The notes: a model not told the origin generated them from the sequence alone. A stretch of DNA of 58,466 nucleotides from Akkermansia sp. (GCA_017409465.1 JAFQSQ010000005.1:1-58466), one strand, 5' to 3'. Positions 23,711 through 32,446 are shown, numbered from the stretch's first letter. A program made the numbers and translations.

Positions 23711-24259
23711 TTAATGAATGCGTTTAGTGTCGGATAGATAATGTGATGCAGGATTCTCTTGAGTTGCCATACGCTTGCGCCACGGCAAATGGCAGCAGAA
23801 ATACAAGACGGCGATAGATATCAGCACTCCGCAGCATAATGCACCCAATGCGGCAAGCAGGCATTGCATATACCCTGCGTAGAGATACTCTGCCGGACGG
23901 GAATCGAGCAGCATATGTGCCCACCACCCACAGGCAACAAAAGGCAGGAGGGACAAACAATAGCGCGTTCCCCCACGGGATACCCCCGCTGCCCGCATGC
24001 GCCGGATGATAACATAAGCACACAGCACCCACCATACTAAATACACGGAGCATACGACGACAATCGCTGCCATGGCGGCAAAAAGGTTGGCGCGCTCAAC
24101 AGCGCCCCGAACAACAGTAGATAACGCTGCCGCATCATCCGTGAGTGCCGCATACTCCCCGTGATAGGGCAAGCCGCTGTTGAAGGCGACAACAAAAAGG
24201 CAAACAGCCAACACCAGCAAGGCTCCTATACTAATCAGAGCCACAGGACGTTTTTTCAT
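23711..24259 (-). CDS. hypothetical four-helix membrane protein
   Basis: 182 residues from the ATG at 24259 (an ATG at 24268 is possible). Hydrophobic helices are LISIGALLVLAVCLFVVAF, AAMAAIVVVCSVYLVWWVLCAYV, YCLSLLPFVACGWWAHML and CLLAALGALCCGVLISIAVLYF. A loop between helices 1 and 2 (NSGLPYHGEYAALTDDAA) would be periplasmic. Unknown function; probably co-transcribed with its neighbours. Confidence 0.7.
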   Translation of the reverse strand: MKKRPVALISIGALLVLAVCLFVVAFNSGLPYHGEYAALTDDAAALSTVVRGAVERANLFAAMAAIVVVCSVYLVWWVLCAYVIIRRMRAAGVSRGGTRYCLSLLPFVACGWWAHMLLDSRPAEYLYAGYMQCLLAALGALCCGVLISIAVLYFCCHLPWRKRMATQENPASHYLSDTKRIH

Positions 24260-24311
24260 GGTTACCATCCGTACTTGAAGCACCGAAATGCATCCTTAGC
24301 TTCATTCCGAT

Positions 24312-25193
24312 TCACGGCTGCAGCAACTCTTTCAACGCCGGGAACACCGCAAAAAACGGTTGCAGAGCTTTCATAACGGAAGGAGGGCGATTCCCGACGG
24401 ACAATTGCGGATAAGGGTCTTCGCCGTGAAATCGCAAATCCTCCAACGCGGTACGGAAAATGAGAGCTAATCGATTGACTCTCCAAATTTCCCCTTCTCC
24501 TTTTGCCGTAAAATAGGCAAGCACCTGCTCCTGTTCTCTCAGAAGCTCGATGACTTGTGCTTCATTCTCAGCGGATGCCGCCGCACAAAAATCTTTGTAA
24601 AACTGAAGTGCCGTTTTATAATCCCGGCACAGTTGTTCATCACACCAGGCGGCGGGATAAGTCAGCACCTGCTCACCACCCACCAGTTGCACAAGCTCGC
24701 GCAGCAGGGATTCCACCTCGGGAGATACCCTCTTCTTGCCGCTCAATACCTGCTGCAGAAGCCTGGCAGAGTGCGATAAATCCCACAAACCCACATCAAA
24801 CGGAGCCTCAACCTCTATACCGAATTCACCCAAATACATCCCATACAACCATTGGCCTTGCCACAGCACGGCATCAGCCAGCAGGACAAGCTCTTTCACC
24901 TGCTCCGGGGGCAGGGCACGCAGCATCTCGCAGCAGGGGCGGATGGAGTCCATGCTCTTTCGTACGATGGCAATCAACTCTGCATCGCCTGATTCTACAA
25001 GATTTTCCAGCTGATTGCTTTCAGGAAAACGGGTAAATGCGAGCAAAACATCGGTTGCCCGGTCGCTCAGTTTGTTTTGCACAGCAGGAGCCTGGACAAG
25101 TGTCAGTTCCGGCGGAAGCTCTTCTGCTGCCCGGCATGGCTCAAGAACACACGCCGCAGCGAACATCAGGGAAAAAAGGGAACGCAGATTCAT
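24312..25193 (-). CDS. secreted hypothetical protein
   Basis: 293 residues. A signal peptide (MNLRSLFSLMFAAACVLEPC, likely cleaved after RA before AEELPP) precedes an all-helical domain rich in Leu/Glu with several cysteines. No family recognised. It is the promoter-proximal gene of the leftward unit; a -10 TATAAT and -35 TTGCCA lie just upstream (25227-25254). The export signal plus two downstream membrane proteins suggests an envelope function. Confidence 0.75.
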   Translation of the reverse strand: MNLRSLFSLMFAAACVLEPCRAAEELPPELTLVQAPAVQNKLSDRATDVLLAFTRFPESNQLENLVESGDAELIAIVRKSMDSIRPCCEMLRALPPEQVKELVLLADAVLWQGQWLYGMYLGEFGIEVEAPFDVGLWDLSHSARLLQQVLSGKKRVSPEVESLLRELVQLVGGEQVLTYPAAWCDEQLCRDYKTALQFYKDFCAAASAENEAQVIELLREQEQVLAYFTAKGEGEIWRVNRLALIFRTALEDLRFHGEDPYPQLSVGNRPPSVMKALQPFFAVFPALKELLQP

Positions 25194-25226
25194 AGCGGAA
25201 AAATGATTGTAGTCGTTACACCGAGG

Positions 25227-25254
25227 ATTATACTCCTATTCCTGCATGTGGCAA
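25227..25254 (-). promoter_or_regulatory. sigma70-type promoter of the leftward three-gene unit
   Basis: Reading leftward: -35 TTGCCA (25254-25249), 16-nt spacer, -10 TATAAT (25232-25227). Predicted start about 27 nt upstream of the ATG at 25193. Confidence 0.6.
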
Positions 25255-25351
25255 GTAAAGATTGTGCGCACTCAACGGACTGTCGGGTTCAGACGGCAGC
25301 AGCATTATGTCAGAATAATTCTAAAAAATGGAATAAAGCTCAAGTCTGCGC

Positions 25352-25380
25352 TTGCGTCGGTGGGGGGAATCATGTACAAT
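25352..25380 (+). promoter_or_regulatory. sigma70-type promoter of ddh
   Basis: -35 TTGCGT (25352-25357), 17-nt spacer, -10 TACAAT (25375-25380). It lies about 68 nt upstream of the ddh ATG. Confidence 0.65.
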
Positions 25381-25448
25381 ACCCGCGTGGCGGGAAACTG
25401 ACTTTCCACTACAAAAAATAACAACACAAGCCACACAGAATCAATAAG

Positions 25449-26330
25449 ATGATCAAGGTAGCCATCGTAGGATACGGAAATATCGGCAAGTACTCAGTGG
25501 ACGCTCTGCGTGCCGCACCCGATATGGAATTAGCAGGCATTGTACGCCGCGCCGGCAGCGCCCCTGTCCATGGGATTAAAACGGTGACGAATATCGACGA
25601 GCTCGGGAAAGTGGACGTGGCACTCCTCTGCACGCCGACCCGCAGTGTTGAGGAAACGGCACTTCCTTTGCTGGCCAAGGGTATCAACACCGTTGACAGC
25701 TATGATATTCACGGCGGGATTGTTGATTTGCGCCGTTCGCTGGGCGCACAGGCCAAGGCCAACAATGCCGTGGCAGTCATTTCCGCCGGCTGGGATCCGG
25801 GTTCCGACTCCGTGATGCGCACGATGATGCTGGCTATGGCACCCAAGGGTATCACCTACACGAACTTCGGACCGGGCATGAGTATGGGTCACAGCGTGGT
25901 GGCTCGCTCCAAGGCCGGAGTGAAGGATGCCCTCTCGCTCACCATCCCGACCGGTTCCGGCGTACACCGCCGCATGGTCTATGTGCAGCTGGAAGATGGC
26001 GCAGACTTTGCCGAAGTGGAAGCCGCCATCAAGGCAGACGATTATTTCTGCCACGATGAGACGCACGTGAAGCAGGTGCCGGACATCGATTCCCTGCGCG
26101 ACATGGGACACGGTGTCTACATGGAGCGCAAGGGTGTCTCCGGAACGACGCAGAATCAGATATTCAAGTTCGAGATGCGTATCAACAATCCTGCGCTGAC
26201 GGCACAGGTGATGGTGGCCGCAGCCCGTGCCAGCATGCGCCTCGCCTCCGGTTGCTATACTCTGCCGGAGATTCCGCCCATGGACTTCTGTCCCGGCGAC
26301 CGCGAAACCCTCATCGCCCAGCTGGTATAA
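25449..26330 (+). CDS. ddh: meso-diaminopimelate D-dehydrogenase
   Basis: 293 residues. The N-terminal Rossmann fold opens with VAIVGYGNIGKYSVDAL; LLCTPTRSVEETALPLLAKGINTVDSYDIHG and VISAGWDPGSDSVMRTMM are characteristic of DapDH, as is GPGMSMGHSVVARSKAGVKDALS. It makes meso-DAP from tetrahydrodipicolinate, NADPH and ammonia in one step, for peptidoglycan and lysine. Length is close to that of shorter family members. It is a single-gene unit with its own promoter and a strong terminator. Confidence 0.93.
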   Translation: MIKVAIVGYGNIGKYSVDALRAAPDMELAGIVRRAGSAPVHGIKTVTNIDELGKVDVALLCTPTRSVEETALPLLAKGINTVDSYDIHGGIVDLRRSLGAQAKANNAVAVISAGWDPGSDSVMRTMMLAMAPKGITYTNFGPGMSMGHSVVARSKAGVKDALSLTIPTGSGVHRRMVYVQLEDGADFAEVEAAIKADDYFCHDETHVKQVPDIDSLRDMGHGVYMERKGVSGTTQNQIFKFEMRINNPALTAQVMVAAARASMRLASGCYTLPEIPPMDFCPGDRETLIAQLV

Positions 26331-26368
26331 GTGACCGGGTACGGGGGATAGTCTCCGATTTTTTCCTC

Positions 26369-26402
26369 GACCGGGGTAGGGGCGGCTCTACCCCGGTCTT
26401 TC
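26369..26402 (+). terminator. Rho-independent terminator after ddh
   Basis: GACCGGGGTAG (26369-26379) pairs perfectly with CTACCCCGGTC (26388-26398), followed by TTT. Confidence 0.8.
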
Positions 26403-26445
26403 ATCGACACAGGAAAACGTCATTTTCCGCAGAGGAAAATAAGCG

Positions 26446-27042
26446 ATGCAGACAACGGAAAACAGCGTGCGCGGTTTGCGCCGTGCAGCAACGGAGCATA
26501 GACCGGGCTCCGGGCGCTTCAGATGCCCGAGCGGGGGAGAGTCTCTGCTTTGCCGGCGAACGTCGGGTACTCATGCCGGCGGGCGGCAGGGGGCGGCTGA
26601 GCCGCTGCATCCCTGTGTGCAGCCTCGACGGCGTTTTGTGCTTCGTTTTCTCGGAGTCTGCGCATCGCTGGTGTTGCTGGGCAGTCTCGTCTGGGGCAGT
26701 CGTGCCTTTGCCGCCGGAGACAGAGAGTTTCTCCACCTGTGGCTAGTGCCTCTTTTCGGCGTGTACATGCTCCTGATGGTGACCCCGGCTGCGCTGCTGC
26801 TACTGATACCGGCACGCACAAAACGCGGCTCACTGCTGCAGCTTATCGGTCTGGTGCTGCCGCTGCTGGTGGCCGGGATGGCGTGTGCGCTCTGCTGGGG
26901 CGACCCGACTGATGATGTGAATGCCCTGGCATTGGCTATGGCGACAATCGGGCTGAGCTGGGTGGGCGCGCTTACGTTTCATGTGCCCGGGCTGCTGCTG
27001 AATGTTGTCCTGGCAGCCCTGACCAAACGCAAGACCGCATAG
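26446..27042 (+). CDS. hypothetical membrane protein, uncertain N-terminus
   Basis: 198 residues if the ATG at 26446 is used. The first ~57 residues are Arg/Gly/Ser-rich and look non-native, whereas from RRRFVLRFLGVCASLVLLGSLVWG onward there are four clear hydrophobic helices (the others include LWLVPLFGVYMLLMVTPAALLLLI, LLQLIGLVLPLLVAGMACALCW and WVGALTFHVPGLLLNVVLAAL). A GTG at 26617 just before this part is a possible real start. Family not recognised. Confidence 0.55.
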   Translation: MQTTENSVRGLRRAATEHRPGSGRFRCPSGGESLLCRRTSGTHAGGRQGAAEPLHPCVQPRRRFVLRFLGVCASLVLLGSLVWGSRAFAAGDREFLHLWLVPLFGVYMLLMVTPAALLLLIPARTKRGSLLQLIGLVLPLLVAGMACALCWGDPTDDVNALALAMATIGLSWVGALTFHVPGLLLNVVLAALTKRKTA

Positions 27043-27230
27043 GAGACTCGGACTTGATACGACCGCGGCGCTTATCGAGGATGAGGTGAGCGTAGTCCGT
27101 TCCGTGCGACCCTGTGTGACCCTTTTCTGTGCCCCCACGCTATCACATACACAGAAGAGACGGTACAAGACAGAAACGCCCTGTAAAGGGGTTACATCCT
27201 CTACAGGGCGATATTGACGGTTGATTTGCG
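27043..27230. other. intergenic region downstream of tRNA-Leu
   Basis: No coding signal is seen. GCCCTGTA (27178-27185) and TACAGGGC (27202-27209) form a perfect 8-bp stem just beyond the tRNA 3' end. Reading leftward it is followed by GTTTCT, a weak intrinsic terminator at best. Confidence 0.45.
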
Positions 27231-27310
27231 TACCGGCTGTGGGACTCGAACCCACACTCTTTCGAACTCGATTTTGAGTCGAGCGCGTCTACCAATTCCG
27301 CCAAGCCGGC
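27231..27310 (-). tRNA. tRNA-Leu (anticodon CAA)
   Basis: On the minus strand the acceptor arms GCCGGCT and AGCCGGT pair, with discriminator A at 27231. The D-arm region contains GGCGGAATTGGTAGACGCG, the anticodon stem is CTCGA/TCGAG with loop CTCAAAA (anticodon CAA, leucine codon UUG), and the T arm is GTGGG-TTCGAGT-CCCAC. The variable arm is about 11 nt, short for leucine. CCA is not encoded. A promoter TTGACT-N17-TTAAAT lies upstream. Confidence 0.93.
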
Positions 27311-27332
27311 GTGTTGCGGTGTTGCGTGGGCT

Positions 27333-27361
27333 ATTTAACAGAGAAATGGATGCTGAGTCAA
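27333..27361 (-). promoter_or_regulatory. promoter of tRNA-Leu
   Basis: Leftward -35 TTGACT (27361-27356), 17-nt spacer, -10 TTAAAT (27338-27333), ending 22 nt before the tRNA 5' end. Confidence 0.65.
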
Positions 27362-27525
27362 GAAAAAATCCGAATCATGACAGGACAGAGGCGGGAATCT
27401 TCTCTGGTTACGCAGTCGGTAGCGGCGATATGATTCTACGATGCCGCTGAACGGTAACTAAATTTGCGACTTCTGTGTGCGGCAGGTACAGCAAGAGGTG
27501 AGAGAAAGGAGGAAATGGAGTTTTT

Positions 27526-27867
27526 ATGTCTGTAGCGGATATATATGTAGCGCCACGGCGGTCTTTAGTCAAGTTGTTTTGTGTAATAGACCTGAAAAAA
27601 TGGATATCGCAAGATAGAAAAATAGGGAAAAAGAAAAAATACGCAATTCGTATATACATGTTCTATGCGCTGGTGACACTCTTGCCTTCTCTGGCAGTCA
27701 CGATGAGGCGACTTCACGATGTGGGTTATGGTGGCGTGTTTCTGGGAATTTGTACAGTCTGCTGTATGCAATTTATTATAGGCGTCATTGTGGTGATGCT
27801 GTACGTCATCAGACCGGGACAACCGGGAGCCAACAAGTTTGGTGAAACTGCGGATGGCCCTGCATAG
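27526..27867 (+). CDS. DUF805 family membrane protein
   Basis: 113 residues. The signature LAVTMRRLHDVGYGGVF followed by hydrophobic helices and the ending RPGQPGANKFGE are typical of the C-terminal part of DUF805 (YhaH-like) inner-membrane proteins. The N-terminal third (MSVADIYVAPRRSLVKLFCV) is short and unlike the usual two-helix opening, so the gene may be an N-terminally altered member. An AGGAGG lies about 13 nt upstream. A terminator follows. Confidence 0.75.
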   Translation: MSVADIYVAPRRSLVKLFCVIDLKKWISQDRKIGKKKKYAIRIYMFYALVTLLPSLAVTMRRLHDVGYGGVFLGICTVCCMQFIIGVIVVMLYVIRPGQPGANKFGETADGPA

Positions 27868-27879
27868 GATGTGATAGGA

Positions 27880-27922
27880 AAAGCTCCGATATTCTTTCCT
27901 GCCGAATATCGGGGCTTTTTTA
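27880..27922 (+). terminator. terminator between convergent DUF805 and recQ genes
   Basis: AGCTCCGATATTC (27882-27894) pairs with GAATATCGGGGCT (27904-27916), with one G-T pair, then a T run. The AAAA before the stem gives a short U tract in the other direction, so it may work both ways; its right edge reaches the recQ stop codon. Confidence 0.8.
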
Positions 27923-29776
27923 CACGTCTTCCCACGGGGTGCCGGAGCGTGAGCCGTAGAGCGGGTGCGCCCAGAGGCGGCGGGCAAGCGCGCCGGGGGT
28001 GGAAATGCCCAGCAGGAAACGGCGGCGCTGGGTATCGCGGGAGAACTCCGGCAGCTCATTCGAGGCAGGAGCGGGTGCTTCCGGTAGCGGTGGCGGCTCG
28101 GGCAGGGAGGCGCTGTCACCGCAGCAGATGCCGCAGTTGCCGCAGGGCGGGATGGCTGTTTCCTCTCCGGTGAAGTAGCGGTGCAGGGCGGTATTGAGGC
28201 ATTCCTGCCCGGTGAGCATGGACAGCAGGGTGTTGAATCGCTGCAGATTGCCGGCGGTGTGGCGGGCAAAGGTGGCGGAAAGCTCATCGGCGATGGCGCG
28301 GGCATCGGCGGGGTGTCCGGTGGAGCGGATGCAGGTAGCGCGGCGGCGGTAGCGGATATCCCACTCCTGGGCAGCGAGGCAGTCATTCAGCTGGTGCATG
28401 GCTTCGGCGTAGCTGCAATCCCAGGCCAGAGCGGCATCGGCCACCTCGCCTTCACGGTGCTCGGCCAGCCAGCGGAGTCGGGAGGATTCCGTCGCATCCC
28501 GGCCATCCAGAATGGTGCTGAGGGGAAAGAGTGGTTTGGCTTTGTAGAACTGGTAGCCCGTAGACTCCTCGACCACGACCCCGACCTCTTTGAGCCGCTG
28601 CAGGACGCGTTGCGGAACATCTTCGGGAACATCGCAGGCGGTGGTCAGTTCCCAGGGGGAGACGACCCGCCACGCCGCAGGCAACAGCCAGCGGACGCAG
28701 CGCAGTACGCCCTCGGCATCCGGCTCTGCTGCGAAGATGCGGTTGCGGGCATCGGTGAGGTCTGCTCCGTTGAGCAGGACGAGCGATTGAGCGGGCTGCC
28801 CGTCACGCCCGGCGCGACCGGATTCCTGGAGATAGGCTTCCGGCGAGGAAGGGGTACAGTAGTGGATGACGGAGCGTACATCCGGTTTGTCCACGCCCAT
28901 GCCGAAGGCGATGGTGGCCACGAGGATGCGCAGGCGATTGTGCAGAAAGTCATCCTGAATGCGGGCGCGCAGGTCGGCGGGTTGTCCGGCGTGGTAGCAG
29001 GTGGTATCCGGGTACCCGGCGGCGGCGAGGTCGGCGGCGAGTTGCTCGGTTTCCTTGCGACTGCGGCAGTAGATGATGGCGGGCAGGTGCTGCGGCTCTG
29101 CCAGATGCGCCAGCAGGGCGGGCGTGCGCTCGGCGCAGCTGAGGGCGCGGCGGGCGATGTTCGGACGCGCCGGGGGCAGGGTGATGCTGTGTTCCGGCAG
29201 GATGCGGAAGGCAGTCTGCAGATCACGCTGCACACGCGGGGTGGCAGTGGCGGTGAGCGCCATGGTGCAGAGGAAGGGGAATTGGTGGCGGAAGGCCGGC
29301 AGTTGCAGGTAGTCCGGGCGGAAGCTGTGCCCCCATTCGGAGACGCAGTGGGCTTCATCCACCACAAACAACCGTAGTGGCGCTTGCCGCAGGGCGTTTG
29401 CCAAATCGCGGTTTTCCAGAGATTCCGGAGCCACGAAGAGCAGCCGGAGTGTTCCCGCTGCGGTGGCTTGCAGCGTTTGCTCCCGTTCCTCTTCTTCCAG
29501 CGTGGAGTCGAAACGCGCGACGGGGATGCCGCGGCGGGTGAGCGAGTCGCACTGGTCGCGCATGAGCGCAATGAGCGGCGAAACGACGACGGAGGTCCCC
29601 CCCAGCAGGTAGGCTGCGGCCTGGTAGCAGAGGCTTTTGCCGTGTCCCGTGGGCAAGACACCCAACGAGTTCTGCCCGGTCAGCGCCAGCTCCACCAGGC
29701 GCTGCTGGCCTGCCCGCAGCTCTGATACCCCGAATGCCGCGAGAACAGCCCCGATTTCTTGCTCTCCGAAATGCAT
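27920..29776 (-). CDS. recQ: RecQ-type ATP-dependent DNA helicase
   Basis: 618 residues. Superfamily 2 motifs in order: motif 0 RAGQQRLVELAL, Walker A PTGHGKSLCYQ (42-52), VVSPLIALMRDQ, DEAHCVSEWGHSFRPDY, ALTATATPRVQRDL, IIYCRSRKETEQLA, VATIAFGMGVDKPDVR and ESGRAGRDGQ. A zinc-binding Cys cluster (PPCGNCGICCG) follows with RQC-like helices before it, as in RecQ. An HRDC domain is not evident; the C-terminus is Pro-rich. The lysine-poor Walker A (GHGKS) is normal for RecQ. It is the second gene after a patatin-like gene, 14 nt apart. Confidence 0.93.
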   Translation of the reverse strand: MHFGEQEIGAVLAAFGVSELRAGQQRLVELALTGQNSLGVLPTGHGKSLCYQAAAYLLGGTSVVVSPLIALMRDQCDSLTRRGIPVARFDSTLEEEEREQTLQATAAGTLRLLFVAPESLENRDLANALRQAPLRLFVVDEAHCVSEWGHSFRPDYLQLPAFRHQFPFLCTMALTATATPRVQRDLQTAFRILPEHSITLPPARPNIARRALSCAERTPALLAHLAEPQHLPAIIYCRSRKETEQLAADLAAAGYPDTTCYHAGQPADLRARIQDDFLHNRLRILVATIAFGMGVDKPDVRSVIHYCTPSSPEAYLQESGRAGRDGQPAQSLVLLNGADLTDARNRIFAAEPDAEGVLRCVRWLLPAAWRVVSPWELTTACDVPEDVPQRVLQRLKEVGVVVEESTGYQFYKAKPLFPLSTILDGRDATESSRLRWLAEHREGEVADAALAWDCSYAEAMHQLNDCLAAQEWDIRYRRRATCIRSTGHPADARAIADELSATFARHTAGNLQRFNTLLSMLTGQECLNTALHRYFTGEETAIPPCGNCGICCGDSASLPEPPPLPEAPAPASNELPEFSRDTQRRRFLLGISTPGALARRLWAHPLYGSRSGTPWEDV

Positions 29777-29790
29777 GGCCAGAAGCGGGT

Positions 29791-30636
29791 TCAGCGCAGG
29801 AAGGCGCGGATGTTTTCCAGCCCGGCGGCCGCGGCGGCGCGGCCGATTTCGTACGCGGCCTGGAGATTGTCGGGGTTGCGCTCCACCCGCTCGACGGGCA
29901 GTGGCTGCTCCGGGCGGATGACGAGGGCGTGACCGGCGGCTTCCTGCGCAGCGATGTATTCCAGCGTGCGGTTATACATCTCGTGGCGGGTGGCCATGGC
30001 TTTCACCAGCTGCGGGTAGCGGCGGTACATGAGGCGGATGAGCGGCAGGGCGCTTGTTTTCTTCTTGCGGTAGTCGGCGGGTTGCGTGAGGATGACGATG
30101 TTTTTATCGTATCCTTTGTCGCGGAAGAACTGCAGCGGTATCGCGTCTGCGATGCCGCCGTCGAGCAATTTCTGCCCCTCAATCTCGACGACACGTGAGA
30201 CGAGAGGCATGGAGGCTGAGGCCCGTATCCAATCAAAGCTGTGGTCGTGGTAGCCATCGTAGCGGTGGTAGACCGGATTCCCGGTTTCGATATCCGTGCA
30301 TACGACGTAGAACTCCATGGGGTTGCTGCGGTAGGTGGCGAAATCAAACACATCGAGGTTCAGCGGTACCTCCCGATAGGCGAAATCGGTGTTGTAGAGG
30401 TTGCCGGTGCGGAGCAGGCTGCGGAGGCTGCAATAGCGCTTATCCCGGCAGAAGCGTTTGTTATAGCGCAGGGCTCGGCCTATCTGGCGGGACTTGTAGT
30501 TGCAGCCGAACGCCGCTCCGGCCGAGACGCCGACGGCGCCATCGAACTCGATACCGTGCTCCATCATCACATCCATCGCTCCGGCGGTGAACATGCCCCG
30601 CATGGCTCCGCCCTCCAGAATCAGTCCCTTTTTCAT
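29791..30636 (-). CDS. patatin-like phospholipase (YjjU/RssA type)
   Basis: 281 residues from the ATG at 30636. Oxyanion loop GGAMRGMFTAGAMDVM, nucleophile elbow GVSAGAAFGC with the serine, and catalytic Asp in LLDGGIADAIPLQFF make an intact Ser-Asp dyad. The family hydrolyses acyl esters of phospholipids. No signal peptide, so it acts inside the cell or at the inner membrane. A promoter TTGCTG-N16-TATACT ends 11 nt before the ATG, which rules out the longer ORF and predicts a very short leader. recQ follows in the same operon. Confidence 0.9.
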   Translation of the reverse strand: MKKGLILEGGAMRGMFTAGAMDVMMEHGIEFDGAVGVSAGAAFGCNYKSRQIGRALRYNKRFCRDKRYCSLRSLLRTGNLYNTDFAYREVPLNLDVFDFATYRSNPMEFYVVCTDIETGNPVYHRYDGYHDHSFDWIRASASMPLVSRVVEIEGQKLLDGGIADAIPLQFFRDKGYDKNIVILTQPADYRKKKTSALPLIRLMYRRYPQLVKAMATRHEMYNRTLEYIAAQEAAGHALVIRPEQPLPVERVERNPDNLQAAYEIGRAAAAAGLENIRAFLR

Positions 30637-30647
30637 GTCCTGCCCTG

Positions 30648-30675
30648 AGTATACACCAAAAACAACAATCAGCAA
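30648..30675 (-). promoter_or_regulatory. promoter of the patatin-recQ operon
   Basis: Leftward -35 TTGCTG (30675-30670), 16-nt spacer, -10 TATACT (30653-30648). The start site would be only about 5 nt before the ATG at 30636. Confidence 0.6.
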
Positions 30676-30725
30676 CGTAAAATTCCGAAAGCCCCGTCTT
30701 TTGCCGGTGTTGTTGCCGATTTTGC

Positions 30726-30754
30726 TTGACTTTTGAGGGATTCGGGGGTAGGCT
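30726..30754 (+). promoter_or_regulatory. promoter of tpiA
   Basis: -35 TTGACT (30726-30731), 17-nt spacer, -10 TAGGCT (30749-30754), about 31 nt upstream of the tpiA ATG. Confidence 0.6.
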
Positions 30755-30785
30755 TGGCGCGTCAATAACAAGACACTGAATAACT

Positions 30786-31550
30786 ATGTCCCGTACCCCC
30801 ATCATTGCCGCTAACTGGAAGATGAATATCGGCCCGAAGGAGGCCAAGGAGTTCCTCGCCGCTCTCAAGAATGAGCTCTGCGAGTGCACCAGCGCTGTTG
30901 ACAAGGTAATCGTTCCCCCGTTTGTGACGATTCCCGCCGTCATGGATACGCTGAATGGCTGCAAGTGCATCGGCGTCGGCGCTCAGGACGTGAGCGACCG
31001 CGACAACGGTGCTTTCACCGGTGAGATTTCCACGACGATGCTCAACGAGTTGGGCTGCACCTACGTGGTGCTGGGCCACAGCGAGCGCCGTCAGTACCAT
31101 GGCGAGACGAACGCCTATATCAATAAGAAGATCAAGAAGGCTCTGGCTGCCGGTATCATCCCCATCTACTGCATCGGCGAGACGCTGGAGCAGCGCCAGG
31201 GCGGTCAGCTGGAGACCGTGCTCAAGAGCCAGGTGGTCGAGGGCCTGGAAGGCCTGACCGCTGATGAAGTGGCCGGTATCGTGATTGCCTACGAGCCCGT
31301 GTGGGCCATCGGTACGGGGGTGACCGCTTCCGCCGCCGACGCTCAGGACGCTCACGCCTTTATCCGTGGCGTGCTGGCCGAGACTTTCGGTGCTGAGGCT
31401 GCCGACAAGGTGCGCCTGCAGTACGGCGGCTCCGTGAAGCCCGGCAACGCTGCTGAGCTGATGAGCCAGCCCGACATCGACGGCGCTCTCGTGGGTGGTG
31501 CTGCCCTCAAGGCAGACTCCTTCGCCGCCATCATCAAGGCTGCTGTGTAA
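30786..31550 (+). CDS. tpiA: triosephosphate isomerase
   Basis: 254 residues, standard length. All hallmarks are present: AANWKMN with the catalytic Lys, VVLGHSERR with the catalytic His, AYEPVWAIGTG with the catalytic Glu and flexible loop, and YGGSVKPGN for phosphate binding. It interconverts DHAP and GAP in glycolysis. It is a single-gene unit with its own promoter and terminator, divergent from the patatin-recQ operon. Confidence 0.98.
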   Translation: MSRTPIIAANWKMNIGPKEAKEFLAALKNELCECTSAVDKVIVPPFVTIPAVMDTLNGCKCIGVGAQDVSDRDNGAFTGEISTTMLNELGCTYVVLGHSERRQYHGETNAYINKKIKKALAAGIIPIYCIGETLEQRQGGQLETVLKSQVVEGLEGLTADEVAGIVIAYEPVWAIGTGVTASAADAQDAHAFIRGVLAETFGAEAADKVRLQYGGSVKPGNAAELMSQPDIDGALVGGAALKADSFAAIIKAAV

Positions 31551-31580
31551 GTCGGCTTCACCGACAGACAGTTCTACCAG

Positions 31581-31614
31581 AAAGCTCCCGGTCGTTGCGA
31601 CGGTCGGGAGCTTT
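31581..31614 (+). terminator. terminator after tpiA
   Basis: AAAGCTCCCG (31581-31590) pairs with CGGGAGCTTT (31605-31614), with GTCG/CGAC pairing inside the loop. A-rich on one side and T-rich on the other, it can serve both convergent genes. Confidence 0.8.
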
Positions 31615-31652
31615 CTGCCTGATAGGGGAATGGGGATGCCTGCGCTCCGTGT

Positions 31653-32408
31653 TCAGGGGAGCTTCCAGGCGGTGCGATAGCGGGCGTACTCACTGCGGGG
31701 CAGGAGGATGTAGACCGGTTTTTTGCGCGCGCGAAGCCGGGCGATGAAGGCGCGGAGGTTCTGCTCCTCCATGCTGGTGCAGCCGGCGGTGGCGGCGGCG
31801 CCATCCCGCCGCCAGATGTGGAAGAAAATGGAAGAACCACCGCCGACGTTGGGCTTGCCGACGGACTGTACCGTGTTGTGGTGGACCAGCATCTTGATGC
31901 TGTGCGGGTAGTCCGTCTGCCGCATCTGCTCCTTCAGCTCCCAGGGCGTGCGGGCCGGGTGGTCAAGCCGCATGTGCTGATTGTACAGTTTCGGGTAGGC
32001 CGGATCCGTGACCCACAGGTCAGCCGGGCCTACTCGGACGTAGGGAATGGCGGGGTCATGCCGAACCGGGGTCTCGTTGGTCACCCAGAGCCCACCGAGG
32101 GCATAGATGCCGGCAGGCGAGCGCCCATCGCCTTCGCGCTTGCGGTAGGCGCCGGAGGGCGCCTTGTGCAGCCCGAGCCCCCAGGCTGAGCCGTTGCGGC
32201 CGAGTCGGCCCGGAATCGGCCCAAGCACCCGCCGCCACTTGCCGGTGGCGTCTTTCTCAACGAGTGAGAGGGAGACGTGCGAGGAATCCCAGCTTTCCGT
32301 GATGCCGACAATGGCCTGAGTACACGACTCCGGCACGGGTGAGGAGCATGCGCTCATCGGTATCAGCAGAAGCAAAAGAATAAAAAAGTTGTAAAAAGAA
32401 CGGTTCAT
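31653..32408 (-). CDS. L,D-transpeptidase-like (YkuD/YafK) lipoprotein
   Basis: 251 residues. A lipoprotein signal (FILLLLLIPMSAC, Cys21) places it in the envelope. The catalytic region has the YkuD-type layout: GRSPAGIYAL, HNT..GGGSSIFFHIWRRDG and the nucleophile in AATAGCTSMEE (H-x-x-x-GC). LDTs make 3-3 cross-links in peptidoglycan or attach proteins; the YafK-like form here could also be a hydrolase. A promoter TTGCGA-N17-TAATAT lies upstream. Confidence 0.85.
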   Translation of the reverse strand: MNRSFYNFFILLLLLIPMSACSSPVPESCTQAIVGITESWDSSHVSLSLVEKDATGKWRRVLGPIPGRLGRNGSAWGLGLHKAPSGAYRKREGDGRSPAGIYALGGLWVTNETPVRHDPAIPYVRVGPADLWVTDPAYPKLYNQHMRLDHPARTPWELKEQMRQTDYPHSIKMLVHHNTVQSVGKPNVGGGSSIFFHIWRRDGAAATAGCTSMEEQNLRAFIARLRARKKPVYILLPRSEYARYRTAWKLP

Positions 32409-32417
32409 TCTGCGTAT

Positions 32418-32446
32418 ATATTAGAGATTCTTCTCATTTTTCGCAA
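32418..32446 (-). promoter_or_regulatory. promoter of the L,D-transpeptidase-like gene
   Basis: Leftward -35 TTGCGA (32446-32441), 17-nt spacer, -10 TAATAT (32423-32418), 10 nt from the ATG. Confidence 0.55.

Noticed and set aside
27231..27310. tRNA-Leu as prophage attachment site
   Set aside because: It is about 4.8 kb from the prophage edge, and the head genes point to a transposing Mu-like phage that does not need a tRNA site.
28181..29377. A 398-residue plus-strand frame inside recQ
   Set aside because: Antisense shadow; the minus strand holds every RecQ motif.
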